Source: Pristionchus mayeri
Taxonomy: Eukaryota; Nematoda; Chromadorea; Rhabditida; Neodiplogasteridae
Assembly: GCA_036245805.1 (NCBI GenBank)
Contig: BTRK01000005.1
Location: 10,850,001-10,914,000 of the forward strand
Length of the DNA stretch: 64,000 nt
Direction of reading: 5' to 3'
Below are positions 23,258-34,854 of the stretch, in pieces. Every line of letters begins with the position of its first letter. Within the stretch, counting starts at the first letter, position 1. The position numbers and the translations under genes were made by a program. The notes beneath the pieces were generated by a model. That model was not told where the DNA came from. It saw nothing but the letters and a program-made list of their open reading frames with translations, and ran no database searches.

Positions 23258-24590
23258 GTGAGATGACGCCTGAATCTCTCATGGGTGCAAGCTCTCTCGC
23301 TTTCTCAACACTGAGAGATTGTACTCGATGAGAGCAGGACCGGTGCTCTCATCCCACTCCCAATATATTGCCCGGTTGAAACAGCGAAATAACAGGCATT
23401 ATCAGTCGGATAAAGAAGCCCTGTCCTGGGCACCGGAGGATACGGAAAGGTGATACGGTCGAGGGGAGAGGGGTACGGTAGGCATTCGGTAGACTCGTAG
23501 TCAATAGCAGCCCCTAGCCGAATGAACATTGAAAGATTGTGAAGAAACAATGATTACCCTACCCAGACTGCGACACTGGGGGGGGGGGGTAGGTAGATAC
23601 AGTAGAAAAGCGTGAGATTACAATAATACACTGCATATCGTTGCTGTGTAAGGTGCGCGACAGAAGAGCACGATAGGTCGCCATCAAGGTTAGTTGTGCA
23701 TATTTTTGTTGTTCAGAATGTCCCACTTCTCAATCGAGTCGAGCATCGATGAAAAGTGTATGAAGGTTGCGCGTGACGAAAATGCGCCTATGAATGCAAT
23801 TTTAGATATATTTTTATGAGATTCAGTAATGGCAAACCATTGATGAGAATGTTCGGGATGACGATGTGATGTATGCGCGGAACTAAGAATCGACTGTGTG
23901 AATTTGATTTTGGCTGGTTGTGAATTTTTTGGGCTTCGGAAGAAGTGCCAATTAATTTTTTACATGATATGATAATTGGGAGAAGCGACCGCTATTTGGA
24001 GCTTACAAATTGAACTAGGATTGTTTTTATATTTGCCAGCTCTACCGCACTAGACTATCGGCATGATCGGACTCTTGTTGGATGCGTGCAGTAGGAATCA
24101 TGTGGGGTGATTAATTTTTATTTTAGCGTGGAGCAACACCTCTCTCATGCTGACCATGATTGCCCTTGAGAGATGAGTGAATGTCGAAAGTGCATTGTAC
24201 AATTTTATAGTTTTCTTACTCTGGCTTTCACGGTTTTGATCTTTGTAAGCAAGACGCGTGAGAGCGGGTTATCTATGAATTCTTTCTTGTCTTATAGGCG
24301 AGAGAGTATGGGAATTTGAGAGAGTCGGCCCATCGTATATTCATTCTATACACACTTTCGACCGGTCGAACGATGGGAGAGTGTGTAAAATGAAGAGACA
24401 ATTACTTCAATTGCGACCTCGAGTCTCTCCCCCACTGCAGACAGTGGCACTAGGCTCGCGCTAGGCCAAAGTGCTCCCAAACACGCTCATTGCTCGATTT
24501 GATGGAGCGAGAGAGTGTGCAAAGAGAGGAGAGTCTAAAATCTCAAGTCCGAGGAGATCCTACAGTAGTCCTACAGTACCCTGATTGCAG

Positions 24591-27500
24591 ACGGTGGCGA
24601 CGACGAAGCTTGCAGCGACTGGCTCCCGCTGCGCCGCCGACCCCGACGACATCAACAACGAGGTCGCCTGCATGAAGAGAGTCGACCACGTAAGCCACGC
24701 CCACTTTCAATGCGCCAAAAAAGCCGCATACGAGGGGTCTCCCAAATAGAGGAAAAAGGATCAATTGTTAGGAATTTCAGGTTTTTCGTTTCTATAATCT
24801 CCATTTTCACTATTTCGAAGTAGAGTTGACGAAAAAATAAGTTTCAAGATTGGGGAATGTGAATTCTCATCGAAATATCCGTGTTTGAATCGTTCGAAAA
24901 ATATCGGTTTTCGAATTCTCGATTTTGCTCAAATTTGGGCATCTGAAAGTGTGGATTTTCCAAAAGGTGAAGGTGCTCATTCTGCATGAAGGTAAAGAAT
25001 ACTTTCGCGTAAATAAGAAAATGTACATATAAGCTTCTGTGCACACTTCTAGGTTCGGGATGTTGACATTGAACATTGCAAAATTGGTAAGATCGACGAA
25101 CATTTTACGATTGAAATCGACTGAAATCAAGTCAATTTAGTGATTTCACACCACAATGCAATTTATAAAGCAAAAATAAAGCAACAAATTCGTCTCATTA
25201 GTACGTATAAACGTAATCAATTATTATGACAAATCTAGATTTTGAATAAATTGGATCCAAAATATCCTTCAAAGTGGAGCAGCTGCCGTACTTATTTTTA
25301 TTTAGGGTTACTAATCTACTACTCTCATATAGCTCACTATAAATTGCGATAGTTTTCAGAGCGAAATGGCTGAAATTTCAGTGGGTAAACATTGTGAAAA
25401 TCGATAATCTGAGTCATTGTTTTTCCGAAATAAGATATCCGCCATTTTTACTGCTTTATTTTTGCATTATAAATTGCATTGTGGTGTGAAATCACCAAAT
25501 TGACATGATTTCAGTCGATTTCAATCGTAAAATGTTCGTCGATCTTACCAATTTTGCAATGTTCAATGTCAAAATCATGAACCTAGAAGTGTGCATAGAA
25601 GCTTATATGTACATTTTCTTATTTACGCGAAAGTATTCTTTACCTTCATGCAGAATGCGCATCTTCATATGTTCGAAAATCCACACTTTCATATGCCCAA
25701 ATTTGAGCAAAATCGAGAATTCGAAAACCGATATTTTTCGAACTATTCAAACACGGATATTTCGATGAGAATTCACATTCCCCAATCTTGAAACTTATTT
25801 TTTCGTCAACTCTGCTTCGAAATAGTGAAAATGGAGACGATAGAAACGAAAAACCTGAAATTCCTAACAATTGATCCCTTTTCCTCTATTTGGGAGACCC
25901 CTCGTATGCGGCTTTTTTGGCGCCAAAAAATGCATCTAGGGGTAACTTTTCACGAGGAATTTAATGAACAATCTTAAAAGTACGTCTCGCATGTAGCTTT
26001 TTTACGACGACCAATTTGATAATTTAAATGACGATAAGTTTTTCCCAGATGAGCTAGCGTTTCACTTCTAACAGTAAAAATGCTTATCTCGTCGAGCTCT
26101 TTCAGAATTACTATACATTGATGGGTTTTGGATAAGCCGTTCGAAAGATAGAAAAACCGACCACCCAAATTCAGCGCATCACACGAAATGATGGGTCAAA
26201 GATACGGCTTTCTAAGGTTGATGTTCGAACTCTACGTGAAAAGTTAACCCTAGGGAGATCTTAAAATCAGTACTTTATTTTTCGCTGTACGGCCTTTGGT
26301 GAATTCTCTCAGAAAGTCACTCATAATCTGTAATTTTGTGAACCTGATAGTAGTGTTTCACTCCTGGCACTATTGCTTTCTGAGAATTCATGGTGTAATA
26401 GTCCGTGTCTCTGGCATTTACGACCATCAATATTTACATACACTGAAACTGGATAGGACGAGTTTCACTCCTACTCCAATTGCTCTGTGAACATTTGTAA
26501 TGTGATAATCCTCGCGATCATTGTTGGTGTAAAATCAATCCTGCTTGAACATTCCTTGCATTTTTTATTCTGAAAATCCCTATTGCAGGCGAATTCTACG
26601 ATCGTATCGTGGACGAGCGACGAGGCGGAGTGGGAATGGGCGAGAGACTCACCAAGCTCTACGCTCTCCAGCTGCTCAACGCCCTCGAGGTATACGGTAG
26701 TAAGATACTGTACCTGTTCGGAGAGGTATACGGTAGACGAGGAGGGATGATATCTGTTCTGATAAGTGTGCGTTTCTGAATTGAAATATAGGCGCACGGA
26801 TTGATACTCGATTGTCGGGTGGACCGGGTGGTAGGATAGTGTTCCGCGGTTAATATGTAGTGCAGATTTTTCCCCGCAGCACTGATGGGAGAGGAGTAGT
26901 CGTGACAAAACGTTTTAAAAAATACAATTGCTTGCTCAAGCGAACTTTTTTTGCGATACTCCTTATCGGTAAATACGCAAGCATCGGCAATTGGTCGATG
27001 CTTGATCGTTACTGACAAATGTGCGAGCGGTATGCCTGACGACGGTTTCCTCAGTACCTGCACGGCATCGGCGTCTGCCACCGCGACATCAAGCCCGAGA
27101 ACATCCTGCTCACCGACCGCGAGGAGTATACGGTAGCCAAGGTATACGGTAGTCACTCAGTTATCGATTGATTGGCTATTGTCGCACGATGCCCGTTTCA
27201 GCTTACCGACTTTGGCCTCTCGAAGCAGATGAAGGCTGGTGAGTGTGTGCCACACGCAGTTACCAAAATATAAAGTGAAGTGAACGGATAATCTTGACCG
27301 TGAAGACAACAATACAATACAAAATCACTTCCATCAATCAATAATCTTCCGTAGTCCAGTCAATCGAAAATCTTTCAGGCATCGAGATGAAGACGTACTG
27401 CGGTACGCCGACGTACATCGCGCCCGAGATGCTGCTGAACGAGAACGAGCCGTACACGCCCGCCGTCGATGTGTATGGTAGTTTACAGTAGTTCGAGCGA

Positions 27501-30500
27501 AGAATTGCTACCGTAATCAACTTCGCTGCGAAGTTGAATACGGTAGCTTTGGGTTACGCTAGTGTGATCTCTTAACGGAATGCTGTATTTTCGTTCCACA
27601 GGCTAGTGAGCTGGAAATGTGCGGTGGATTCACCGTGGTTATAATGAATTTTCTATCAATTTGTTAGTTGGGGTTTCAGGAATGAAATATGGTTGTGACC
27701 TTCGTTACAAATACAATAGTTCGGGGGAATGTAGTTTCTAAAAATCTAATATCAGATTTGATGAAATGGTTGTTTTAAAGATACAAATATTCGCCACTAT
27801 TCACTCGAATAGTGGCGAATATTTGTAACGAATTGTATTTGTAACGAATTGTATTTGTATTTGTATTATATTTGTAACGATTCTCCATTCTCCATTCTCC
27901 ATTCTCCATTCTCCATTCTCCATTCTCCATTCTCCATTCTCCATTCTCCATTCTCCATTCTCCATTCTCCATTCTCCATTCTCCATTCTCCATTCTCCAT
28001 TCTCCATTCTCCATTCTCCATTCTCCATTCTCCATTCTCCATTCTCCATTCTCCATTCTCCATTCTCCATTCTCCATTCTCCATTCTCCATTCTCCATTC
28101 TCCATTCGTGCGCTCGCGAGGGGTGGTCGTACTCTGATCGCCTCCTCTCTGGTGCGCGTTTGGGAGTCCCCAGTCGTCAGCTTGGACAACCGCACTGGGT
28201 CTCGCCTGTCCATCGGATGCAATCTTCGACCTTACGCATCGGATCTCTAAACGCACGAACTCTCAAGTCGGATGCTCGAGTGGCAGAACTGGAACATTGC
28301 GTGAGTGGAGTCTCTTTCGACGTAATTGCGCTCCAGGAAGTCCGTAGGCCAGGTCGAACCTCCATCACACTAGCCAATTCTGGTCACCTGCTAGTTGCAT
28401 ATGGAGTCCGATCCCACAATGGCACCGGCTTCCTGGTTGCCAGCCATCTCGCTCCTCAAGTCACCTTCCACTCCGTCAACGACCGTCTGTCGTTTATCGA
28501 TGTTCCTTCTTTCGGCCTACGTGTCATATCTGTATACGCCCCAACAACAAGCCACTCTGACGATGAATACAATTGCCTTCTGAATGAGTTAGGTGCTCTC
28601 GTGGACTCTTCCTCCCGTAGTGTTCGACTACCTGGGGGAGGCAGGGGACATGTAGTAGTCACCGGCGACTTCAACGCCAAGATTGGGAAACGACTATCGG
28701 ACGATGAAAGATTTGTAGGAAGACATGGTTCAGGAGATCGCAATGAAAGAGGCCAGATCTTATTCGACTTCTGCACAGAATCTAAACTATTCGTGCACAA
28801 CACCCAATTCGACAAGCGAGAATCAAGAAAATGGACATGGTTGTCTCCGAATATGCAAACGAGAAACCAAATAGACTATATTCTATCTCGTGATAAGTCA
28901 ATAATTCAAGACGTCAGTGTTGTTGGCCGATTCAATTTTGCCACAGACCATCGATTAATTATGGCTCGAATGAAAATTGAAGTCAAGTCGAGAAGATATT
29001 ACAAACAGCCTCGTCCTCCAATGCAATTTGACCGTCTATTGTTTCAAAGCAAAATTCATTTGAAATCAAAAGCTGAGTTTTCCTCTTATAAGAAACTATC
29101 AATCGCGATGGGGGAATTGGCTAACGAATCAATTATGCCGAGACAAAGAGACCCGAGGTTCTCTAAGAATACTGAGGAATTATTTGAAAGAAGGCGACGT
29201 TTGCGAGATAGCGGAGCCAACGTACTGAATCGAATCCAATATTGCCAAACAAGTAAATTATTGCGATTCTCAATAGCAGAAGATCTGCGAAAGCGACACT
29301 TGGAGGTAGTGCGCGAAGCAGTCCGATACGGGCATAGTACACGAAGAGCTCTACGATCATCGCAGATAGGAAACACTCAAGTGAATCAATTGGAAAAGCC
29401 CGATGGAAGCATTGCCTACTCCAAGAATGATATGAAATGTGTCGTGAAAGGCTTTTACGATGGATTATTTGTGAGCAATCAAAGGCCGCCGAGAGTTAAA
29501 TCTTGTTCAACTGATTCTTTTCTCCCGATATTGAAAAGTGAAGTTAAAAATGCAGTGAAGAAACTGAAAAACGGAAAATCACCGGGACCTGATCGAATTA
29601 ATGCGGAGATGCTAAAGAGTGGCTTAAATGTGCTCTTGGAACCTTTAGCCGAATTGTTCAACCAGTGGATAGCCCAAGAAGAGATTCCGGACAGTCTCTC
29701 GAATTCTTTCATTTCACTCATATTCAAGAAGGGAAACATGCTGGACATAACAAACTACCGGCCAATCGCCTTACTCAATCTCATCTACAAAGTGTTTACG
29801 TCCACGATCGACACAAGGATAGAACGAACTCTCAACGCCCACCAACCAAGCGAGCAAGCTGGATTCAGGAGAAACTTTTCTACACTAGACCACTCGTTTG
29901 CAATCAGTGAACTCATAAGCCGCTCAGTGGAGTATGATTTTCCATGCATTCTGGTCTTCATAGATTACGCAAAAGCCTTTGATAGCATAGAATTTGGAGC
30001 AGTGTGGCAAGCGTTAACGAATCAAGGAGTGCATTCTAAAATTGTGAATGTTATAAGGAACGCATACGATAAAGGCCAAGTATTCGTACGTTTGGGACAA
30101 GATAAAGTCCCTATCAACGTAGCCAGAGGTGTCCGACAAGGCGACCCGCTCTCTCCTTACCTGTTTAACGCGGTAATCGAGGATTGTCTGAGTGCGATGA
30201 ATTGGGAGGAGTATGGAATCAATATCGATGGGATAAGACTAAGTCACCTTCGTTATGCAGATGATGTAGTATTAATCTCACATTCCCCAAAAGAAGTACA
30301 AACGATGATTGACGATCTTTGTTCCGCAAGCAAGAAGGTGGGACTGATTTTAAACAAAAAGAAGACTGTCGTTATGTGCAATCGAAAACAAACCAAATTA
30401 TTTGCTGACCGACAACCTTTGACTTACGTCGATTCCTTTGTATATCTTGGAACAAGGGTATCATTCGATCAAAATCTCATGCTTGAAATAAATCGCCGGA

Positions 30501-33500
30501 TCGGAAGTGCTTGGAGAGGATTTAATCGATTTCATGAATTCTTAATCAACAGAAAGATAGAAATGGGCCTCAAGGCCAGAGTCTACAGAATGTGTGTTAT
30601 GCCAGCACTTTTATACGGAAGTGAAATATGGAGTCCGACCAAAAAGATTACCAACCGTCTCATAGTAGTACAACGAAGTATGATGAGGAAAATGTGCGGA
30701 GTTACGAGGCTGGATCGTCGAACCAATGAATGGCTGTCGCAGAAAGTGCCAATCCCGGATATTAGAGTGCAAGCGATGCAGAGAAAGTGGAACTGGGCAG
30801 CACGAATAGCATTGCTCGATGACGACAGATGGACTAAACGAGTGATGGAATGGACTCCCTATGATCGAGTCCGTCCAATTGGAAGACCACGGACGAGATG
30901 GAGGGACGAATTCGTGCAACAACTGGGACCGAACTGGGATAGCGTGTGTAGAAGAGATTCCGTTGCTTGGAAGAATAGCATTTTCCACCAGGCCCAGACC
31001 TTGATCTTGGATAAATAATGAAATAATGAAATAATGAAATTCACTCGAATCATCGATATTTTTTTCACTAGTGTTCTCCACTCTCCTTTTGCAGCTGGTC
31101 GCTGGGCGTGGTGCTGTTCACGGCGATCGTCGGCTATCCGCCCTTCTCGGAGGGATACGAGGACGGAATGGAACTGACGGAGCAGATCAAGACAGGTCGG
31201 TGAGGCGGGGGTGCACCGGGTGTGATTGTGCGATGGGCACTTCTTCCTAGGTCCGGAAGTGGGTAAATGGTCTGTCATTCGGATCACTTTTAGCCCATTG
31301 TGAGGGCGCGTGCGGTGATTCACTCATATGAATAGACTAGGAATGATTTGGACTGGTCGGGGCTTTGGGAGAAGTGGGCGCAATCGTGAGATCACTATCA
31401 GAGTGAGATTATTGTGTGAGTCTGTCTTATCCGAACTGATTTATGGGCTAGAAAATTCGATAACAATATATTTCTTATCCTCCGGTGTCGTATTAGTTTC
31501 CTGTTGTAGCGCTAATATATGTAGGACAGTTAAAACGTAGAGCGAGTATCTGTGTTCAATATTATCGTCTTTCATGACCCTTTCGCTTTTTCTATTCGCA
31601 TTGAAGCATGTATCGTCCGTTTATAGCACTCTGCTTTGCTACTTGCATTTAACGGTCGATCCTTTCCTCGCTTTCTCACTCTGTCGACGAGAGAGTGTGT
31701 GAAGTTGAGAGAGTCAATCACCGCTCTTCTGCAGGTCGTCTCATCTGGTCGCGCGCATGGAAGGCGATCAGCGCCTCCGCGCAGCAGTTCATCCAGCAGC
31801 AGCTGCGCGTCAGCCCCAAGGATCGGGTACGGTACTTGGGTTACGGTACTCGGGTGATCGGGTACGGTATTTGATTTCTGTACTCATGTGATCGGGTATG
31901 GTATTTGGATTACTGTACTCGGGTGATCGGGTTCGGTATGTGGATTACGGTAATCGGGTACGGTGGGGTAATATTGGATTTGAAATATATGTCCTACACC
32001 ACGCTCCGGAACAATAAATTACGCTTCACAACTCATAATTTCAAGCCGATTTCCTTAGTTATTATTTTGTTTCTCACATTTTTAATGTTAAAACAAGGCG
32101 TATGTACACAAACTTAATTCAAATAGCAAACTAATTAAGCGAATTGTCTCATTTCACGCGTTGATGCGCGGTTGAATGTCTAGGATCCGCCCATATTTCC
32201 GTTTCTCATTCGTCAATTTTAAAGTTTCGGTACGAAAAATTTCAATATGAGTAAATTTGAACAGTTTTGTCATATTAAGTTGATTGACATTTGGCTGGGA
32301 AGCATTTGGCAATTCTAAACCTGTCGATTCGTGATTTCAAATAGTCGTGATAAACTCGGGTCTGCGAATCTATTCAATGAGACCATGAGTTCATTTTTTT
32401 TAAATCTAAAAATGTGAGATATTTGGCGGATAGTTGTTTCGAGTCTCTTGTATACTCGCAACAATTTTGCGTTATCCAATGCAAGCGACACATGTGTTGC
32501 CAATTATTTATATTTATTAAATTTATTTCTCGAGATGTTCCAGATAGATTTTTGCCTCAGAAAACTTTTATAGAGGTTAACCAATCGCGGGTCTTTACAT
32601 GCGGTTGAACTATCCAAAAAGGAAATTGGCCATCCTAATTCAGTATCACACAAACGTTAAAGATGAGAAGTGACTATGGAGTCATCCTAAAATCCCGGGA
32701 AAGGGGTGGTGAACAAACGTATTCCCCGGCTAGATCGGAAATCCAAATCGGTGTGGTCTTGAAGTGGGCCCCAATGGAGCCTGCCTATGTTCAGCATCTC
32801 GTAAATCTTGTGGGTATGAGCAGGGATCATGTGCGACCTTGAACGTGCAATTGCGAAACCTTATGGGTATGCTGACCTAATTCCTCTCGCCTCTAAATCT
32901 GGATAGGATATTGTGGACAACGGATTATATCAGATTGTGTATAATCTCACCTGACCGATTGGCGCTTTGAGAACCTTATTTAGAAAAAGCCAGCCGCTTA
33001 TTGCGATGATGAATTCGGTTAATTTCCATACATAAAATTCACTTTAGTACACGGTTCTTTTTTATCTGGACCAGATCAGTATCCCTTATCCAATTTTTAG
33101 ATAGAGGTAAAATATCTGATAATATTTTTTAGAAGAGATAGACATTTGCTCCTGGTAGGTTTGTGCAACGGGGAGCTTGTTTAACCACGACATTGCTCTA
33201 CAGAGTGATCTTGATAGGGCTCTTTATGCGATTAAAGTTATTTAAATACTATTTTTATATAAATACATTGCAGATCAAGCCTCGCACGGCGGTGCACCAC
33301 AAGTGGTTCGACCAGGCGACCAAGGACCACGTCGTTGCCGTGATCAAGCAGTACAAGGTAAGGGTTACGGTAAGGGGTTACGGTAGGATGTGGATGGAAG
33401 AAGGATACGGTAGAGAGCAGGTGAGTACTGTAGAGGGAAGTAGGACCACGGTAGGGTATATTTCAGACTGAGTGATTACGGTAGTGGTCTAGTTACGGCA

Positions 33501-33603
33501 GCAAATGATGCAACTGGATAGTGCAAGACTTCTAACTGCGGGATACCATTCATGCTCAGATTTATCAACTGATTATCGATCGTTTCAGGCTCGCCGCATC
33601 TGA
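24591..33603 (+). CDS. chk-2: CHK2-type checkpoint serine/threonine kinase (5' part not found)
   Basis: Exons: 24591-24689, [one exon not found], 26589-26689, 27055-27141, 27202-27238, 27379-27472, 31095-31195, 31735-31826, 33274-33357, 33589-33603 (TGA). Kinase landmarks: alpha-C Glu in [25 protein letters not shown], catalytic [14 protein letters not shown], activation segment [22 protein letters not shown] and [11 protein letters not shown]. The sequence after APE and the GYPPFSE block follow CHK2 more closely than other CAMK kinases. CHK2 acts in the DNA-damage checkpoint and, in Caenorhabditis, in meiotic pairing and double-strand break formation. The N-terminal FHA domain and glycine loop are not seen. 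The exon for the hinge is missing between 24689 and 26589, and joining those two exons directly would break phase. The intron before 31095 holds a full-length LINE. Confidence 0.8.
24712..25923. mobile_element. Foldback element in the chk-2 intron
   Basis: Arms 24712-25184 and 25451-25923 are near-perfect mirror images (473 bp each) around a 266-bp loop. The left end is GCGCCAAAAAAGCCGCATAC. It begins only 22 bp after a chk-2 donor. No coding capacity beyond mirrored short frames; target duplication not clear. Confidence 0.75.
25935..26256. repeat. Small element with CTAGGG inverted ends
   Basis: CTAGGGGTAACTTTTCACG near 25937 is mirrored by CGTGAAAAGTTAACCCTAGG near 26238-26257. The CTAGGG terminus recalls Tc4, but I cannot find a clean TNA duplication. 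It lies next to the 24712-25923 foldback. Confidence 0.45.
27880..28107. repeat. (ATTCTCC)n minisatellite, about 32 copies
   Basis: A 228-bp perfect run of a 7-bp unit, 52 bp before the LINE start codon. Because 7 is not a multiple of 3, every frame on both strands stays open through it, giving spurious repeat proteins. It forms the 5' leader of the LINE. Confidence 0.95.
28160..31018 (+). CDS. RTE-type retrotransposon ORF: endonuclease and reverse transcriptase, 952 aa
   Basis: The N-terminal AP-endonuclease-like domain shows Asn31 (SLNARTL), Glu60 (ALQEVRR), Asp170/Asn172 (GDFNAKIG), IDYILSR (238-244) and Asp263/His264 (ATDHRLI), the metal-binding and catalytic set of LINE endonucleases. 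The reverse transcriptase follows, with [46 protein letters not shown] and the catalytic YADD at about residues 699-702. The C-terminal part has the [10 protein letters not shown] signature common in RTE proteins. No stop or frameshift interrupts the frame. Met20 is an alternative start nearer to the conserved block. It nicks target DNA and copies its own RNA by target-primed reverse transcription. Confidence 0.92.
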   Translation: MGVPSRQLGQPHWVSPVHRMQSSTLRIGSLNARTLKSDARVAELEHCVSGVSFDVIALQEVRRPGRTSITLANSGHLLVAYGVRSHNGTGFLVASHLAPQVTFHSVNDRLSFIDVPSFGLRVISVYAPTTSHSDDEYNCLLNELGALVDSSSRSVRLPGGGRGHVVVTGDFNAKIGKRLSDDERFVGRHGSGDRNERGQILFDFCTESKLFVHNTQFDKRESRKWTWLSPNMQTRNQIDYILSRDKSIIQDVSVVGRFNFATDHRLIMARMKIEVKSRRYYKQPRPPMQFDRLLFQSKIHLKSKAEFSSYKKLSIAMGELANESIMPRQRDPRFSKNTEELFERRRRLRDSGANVLNRIQYCQTSKLLRFSIAEDLRKRHLEVVREAVRYGHSTRRALRSSQIGNTQVNQLEKPDGSIAYSKNDMKCVVKGFYDGLFVSNQRPPRVKSCSTDSFLPILKSEVKNAVKKLKNGKSPGPDRINAEMLKSGLNVLLEPLAELFNQWIAQEEIPDSLSNSFISLIFKKGNMLDITNYRPIALLNLIYKVFTSTIDTRIERTLNAHQPSEQAGFRRNFSTLDHSFAISELISRSVEYDFPCILVFIDYAKAFDSIEFGAVWQALTNQGVHSKIVNVIRNAYDKGQVFVRLGQDKVPINVARGVRQGDPLSPYLFNAVIEDCLSAMNWEEYGINIDGIRLSHLRYADDVVLISHSPKEVQTMIDDLCSASKKVGLILNKKKTVVMCNRKQTKLFADRQPLTYVDSFVYLGTRVSFDQNLMLEINRRIGSAWRGFNRFHEFLINRKIEMGLKARVYRMCVMPALLYGSEIWSPTKKITNRLIVVQRSMMRKMCGVTRLDRRTNEWLSQKVPIPDIRVQAMQRKWNWAARIALLDDDRWTKRVMEWTPYDRVRPIGRPRTRWRDEFVQQLGPNWDSVCRRDSVAWKNSIFHQAQTLILDK
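31827..31975 (+). repeat. TACGGTA-type imperfect tandem repeat at a 5' splice site
   Basis: Starting directly at the chk-2 donor, units of the kind TCGGGTACGGTATTTGGATTAC are repeated about six times with drift. It is one of several such runs in this window's introns. Confidence 0.6.
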
Positions 33604-33862
33604 AGGACGAATCGTAGTGATGTTCTCAAGCTGAGAAATACTAGTAGTTTATCGACTATCGATTTTTTAATCCGTTTTATGTTACTTGTGAGCTCCTCTT
33701 CCACTGTTGTTCTACTCAAAGTCTGTGAATCTCCACTCTGAACAAGCTTTCATGCTAATAATTCATCTTTAACTCATGAACTGTACCATTTCTTACTCAT
33801 GAAAACTAGATTAATACTGTGCAATAGATCAAATCTCGATCGTTTCCGGTCAAAACCACTCA

Positions 33863-34003
33863 AATCCCTGTGAATTTCCGTTCTGTGCCATTTCATCTTC
33901 TTGTTTTTTAGTTGTCATTCTGCATTCTGATGTAGCATAAAATGCATTTGACTCGATCTAAAGCTCGGAAGATGTTTGTTACAACACGTTGCCAAAGCCG
34001 TCG
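33863..34003. repeat. Dispersed repeat, copy 2
   Basis: Nearly identical to 1-138, with the same breakpoint after GCCAAAGCCGT. Here it lies about 0.85 kb upstream of the mek-2 start codon. Confidence 0.75.
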
Positions 34004-34840
34004 GACGATATCTCTAACGCGGCGCTACTATGTTTAGCGAGATGCTGGCTGTTTGCCAAGTCCCGCCCCCAAGCCCAGTGTGCCCCTCTTCTCTCCCTTT
34101 CCGATGCAATACTTCCGCATCACGCTTCTCTCTTTAATTTATTCCTTCCAAAAGAGTAGTTGGAGACGAGTACGCGACGTTCTTTCTTGCTTTGTCGCGT
34201 AGTTAACTGTTCACACTTGTTTTAGGCCGACTAAACGTGGTTTTGTTTCGCTTTGTCGAGTGCTTTGTGTGCTCTAACTCAAGAGGTTTCTCCAATTTGA
34301 AGCGCTAGATTGAAATCCAAGCCGGGTGCAGTTTCCAGATGCGAAAATCGATGCTTAGAGCGCGTTATTGGCAGAATAGAGTTGTTCCTGTCGCTTTTCA
34401 GCTGCTTCTTGACTATTTAGTGGCGTGTGTCGGCTCGATTTCGGTTCACTCTATTCACTGGCTCGTTCTATTTGTATAGGAAAGAACTGAATGTCGGGGC
34501 GCGGCGCGCATTCCCGCGTCTAATGAAGCGGCAGAATCGCCTCTATATCTTGCTCACGCCCGTTTCTCCCAGGTTTTAACGCTTAGGGTTAAGGTTTTCT
34601 AATTTAAAGCTCAGATTTCGCTGCTTATTGTTTTGGCTTAGGACTGGGCTCAGGCCGATCTGGTCTTGTGAAGTAGTGCCCCCGGCGCTTTTTCGCTTCC
34701 TATTTGGCGCTCTGGTCGTTTTCTTCTCATTTGCGAGTAGCGCACCCCGCTCTATCGTTGTTATTGAGCTCTGACATGGTGTCTCGATGCCTGCGGCTAT
34801 TTTCGATGCTCCCGATACCGTACTTATCGATTGATGGGTG

Positions 34841-34854
34841 TCCCTGATTCAGGA
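34841..34854 (+). promoter_or_regulatory. Splice or trans-splice acceptor at the mek-2 start
   Basis: TCCCTGATTCAG ends two bases before the start codon at 34855. In nematodes an acceptor this close to ATG is often the spliced-leader addition site. A cis-spliced 5' UTR exon is the alternative. Confidence 0.5.

Larger units (their letters stand above)
27811..31038 (+). mobile_element. Full-length RTE-type LINE in the chk-2 intron
   Basis: Flanked by a 12-bp duplication ATTCACTCGAAT (27799-27810 and 31039-31050). It contains a 5' region with a 7-bp minisatellite, one long intact ORF (28160-31018) and a 3' tail of repeated AAATAATG units, as is typical of RTE elements. A truncated copy at 38635-39129 is over 99% identical. 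Its first ~15 bases are the exact inverse of host sequence just left of the duplication. Confidence 0.9.
33604..34854. other. Intergenic region between chk-2 and mek-2
   Basis: Contains the second copy of the dispersed repeat (33863-34003), then about 850 bp without clear exons. Presumably it holds the mek-2 promoter or outron. Confidence 0.45.

Noticed and set aside
26659..27156. 165-aa minus-strand frame opposite chk-2 exons
   Set aside because: Antisense shadow of kinase exons 26589-26689 and 27055-27141.
27775..28256. Long repeat proteins of the MENGEWR/SILHSPF type on both strands
   Set aside because: They are read-throughs of the (ATTCTCC)n minisatellite, which has no stop in any frame; not genes.
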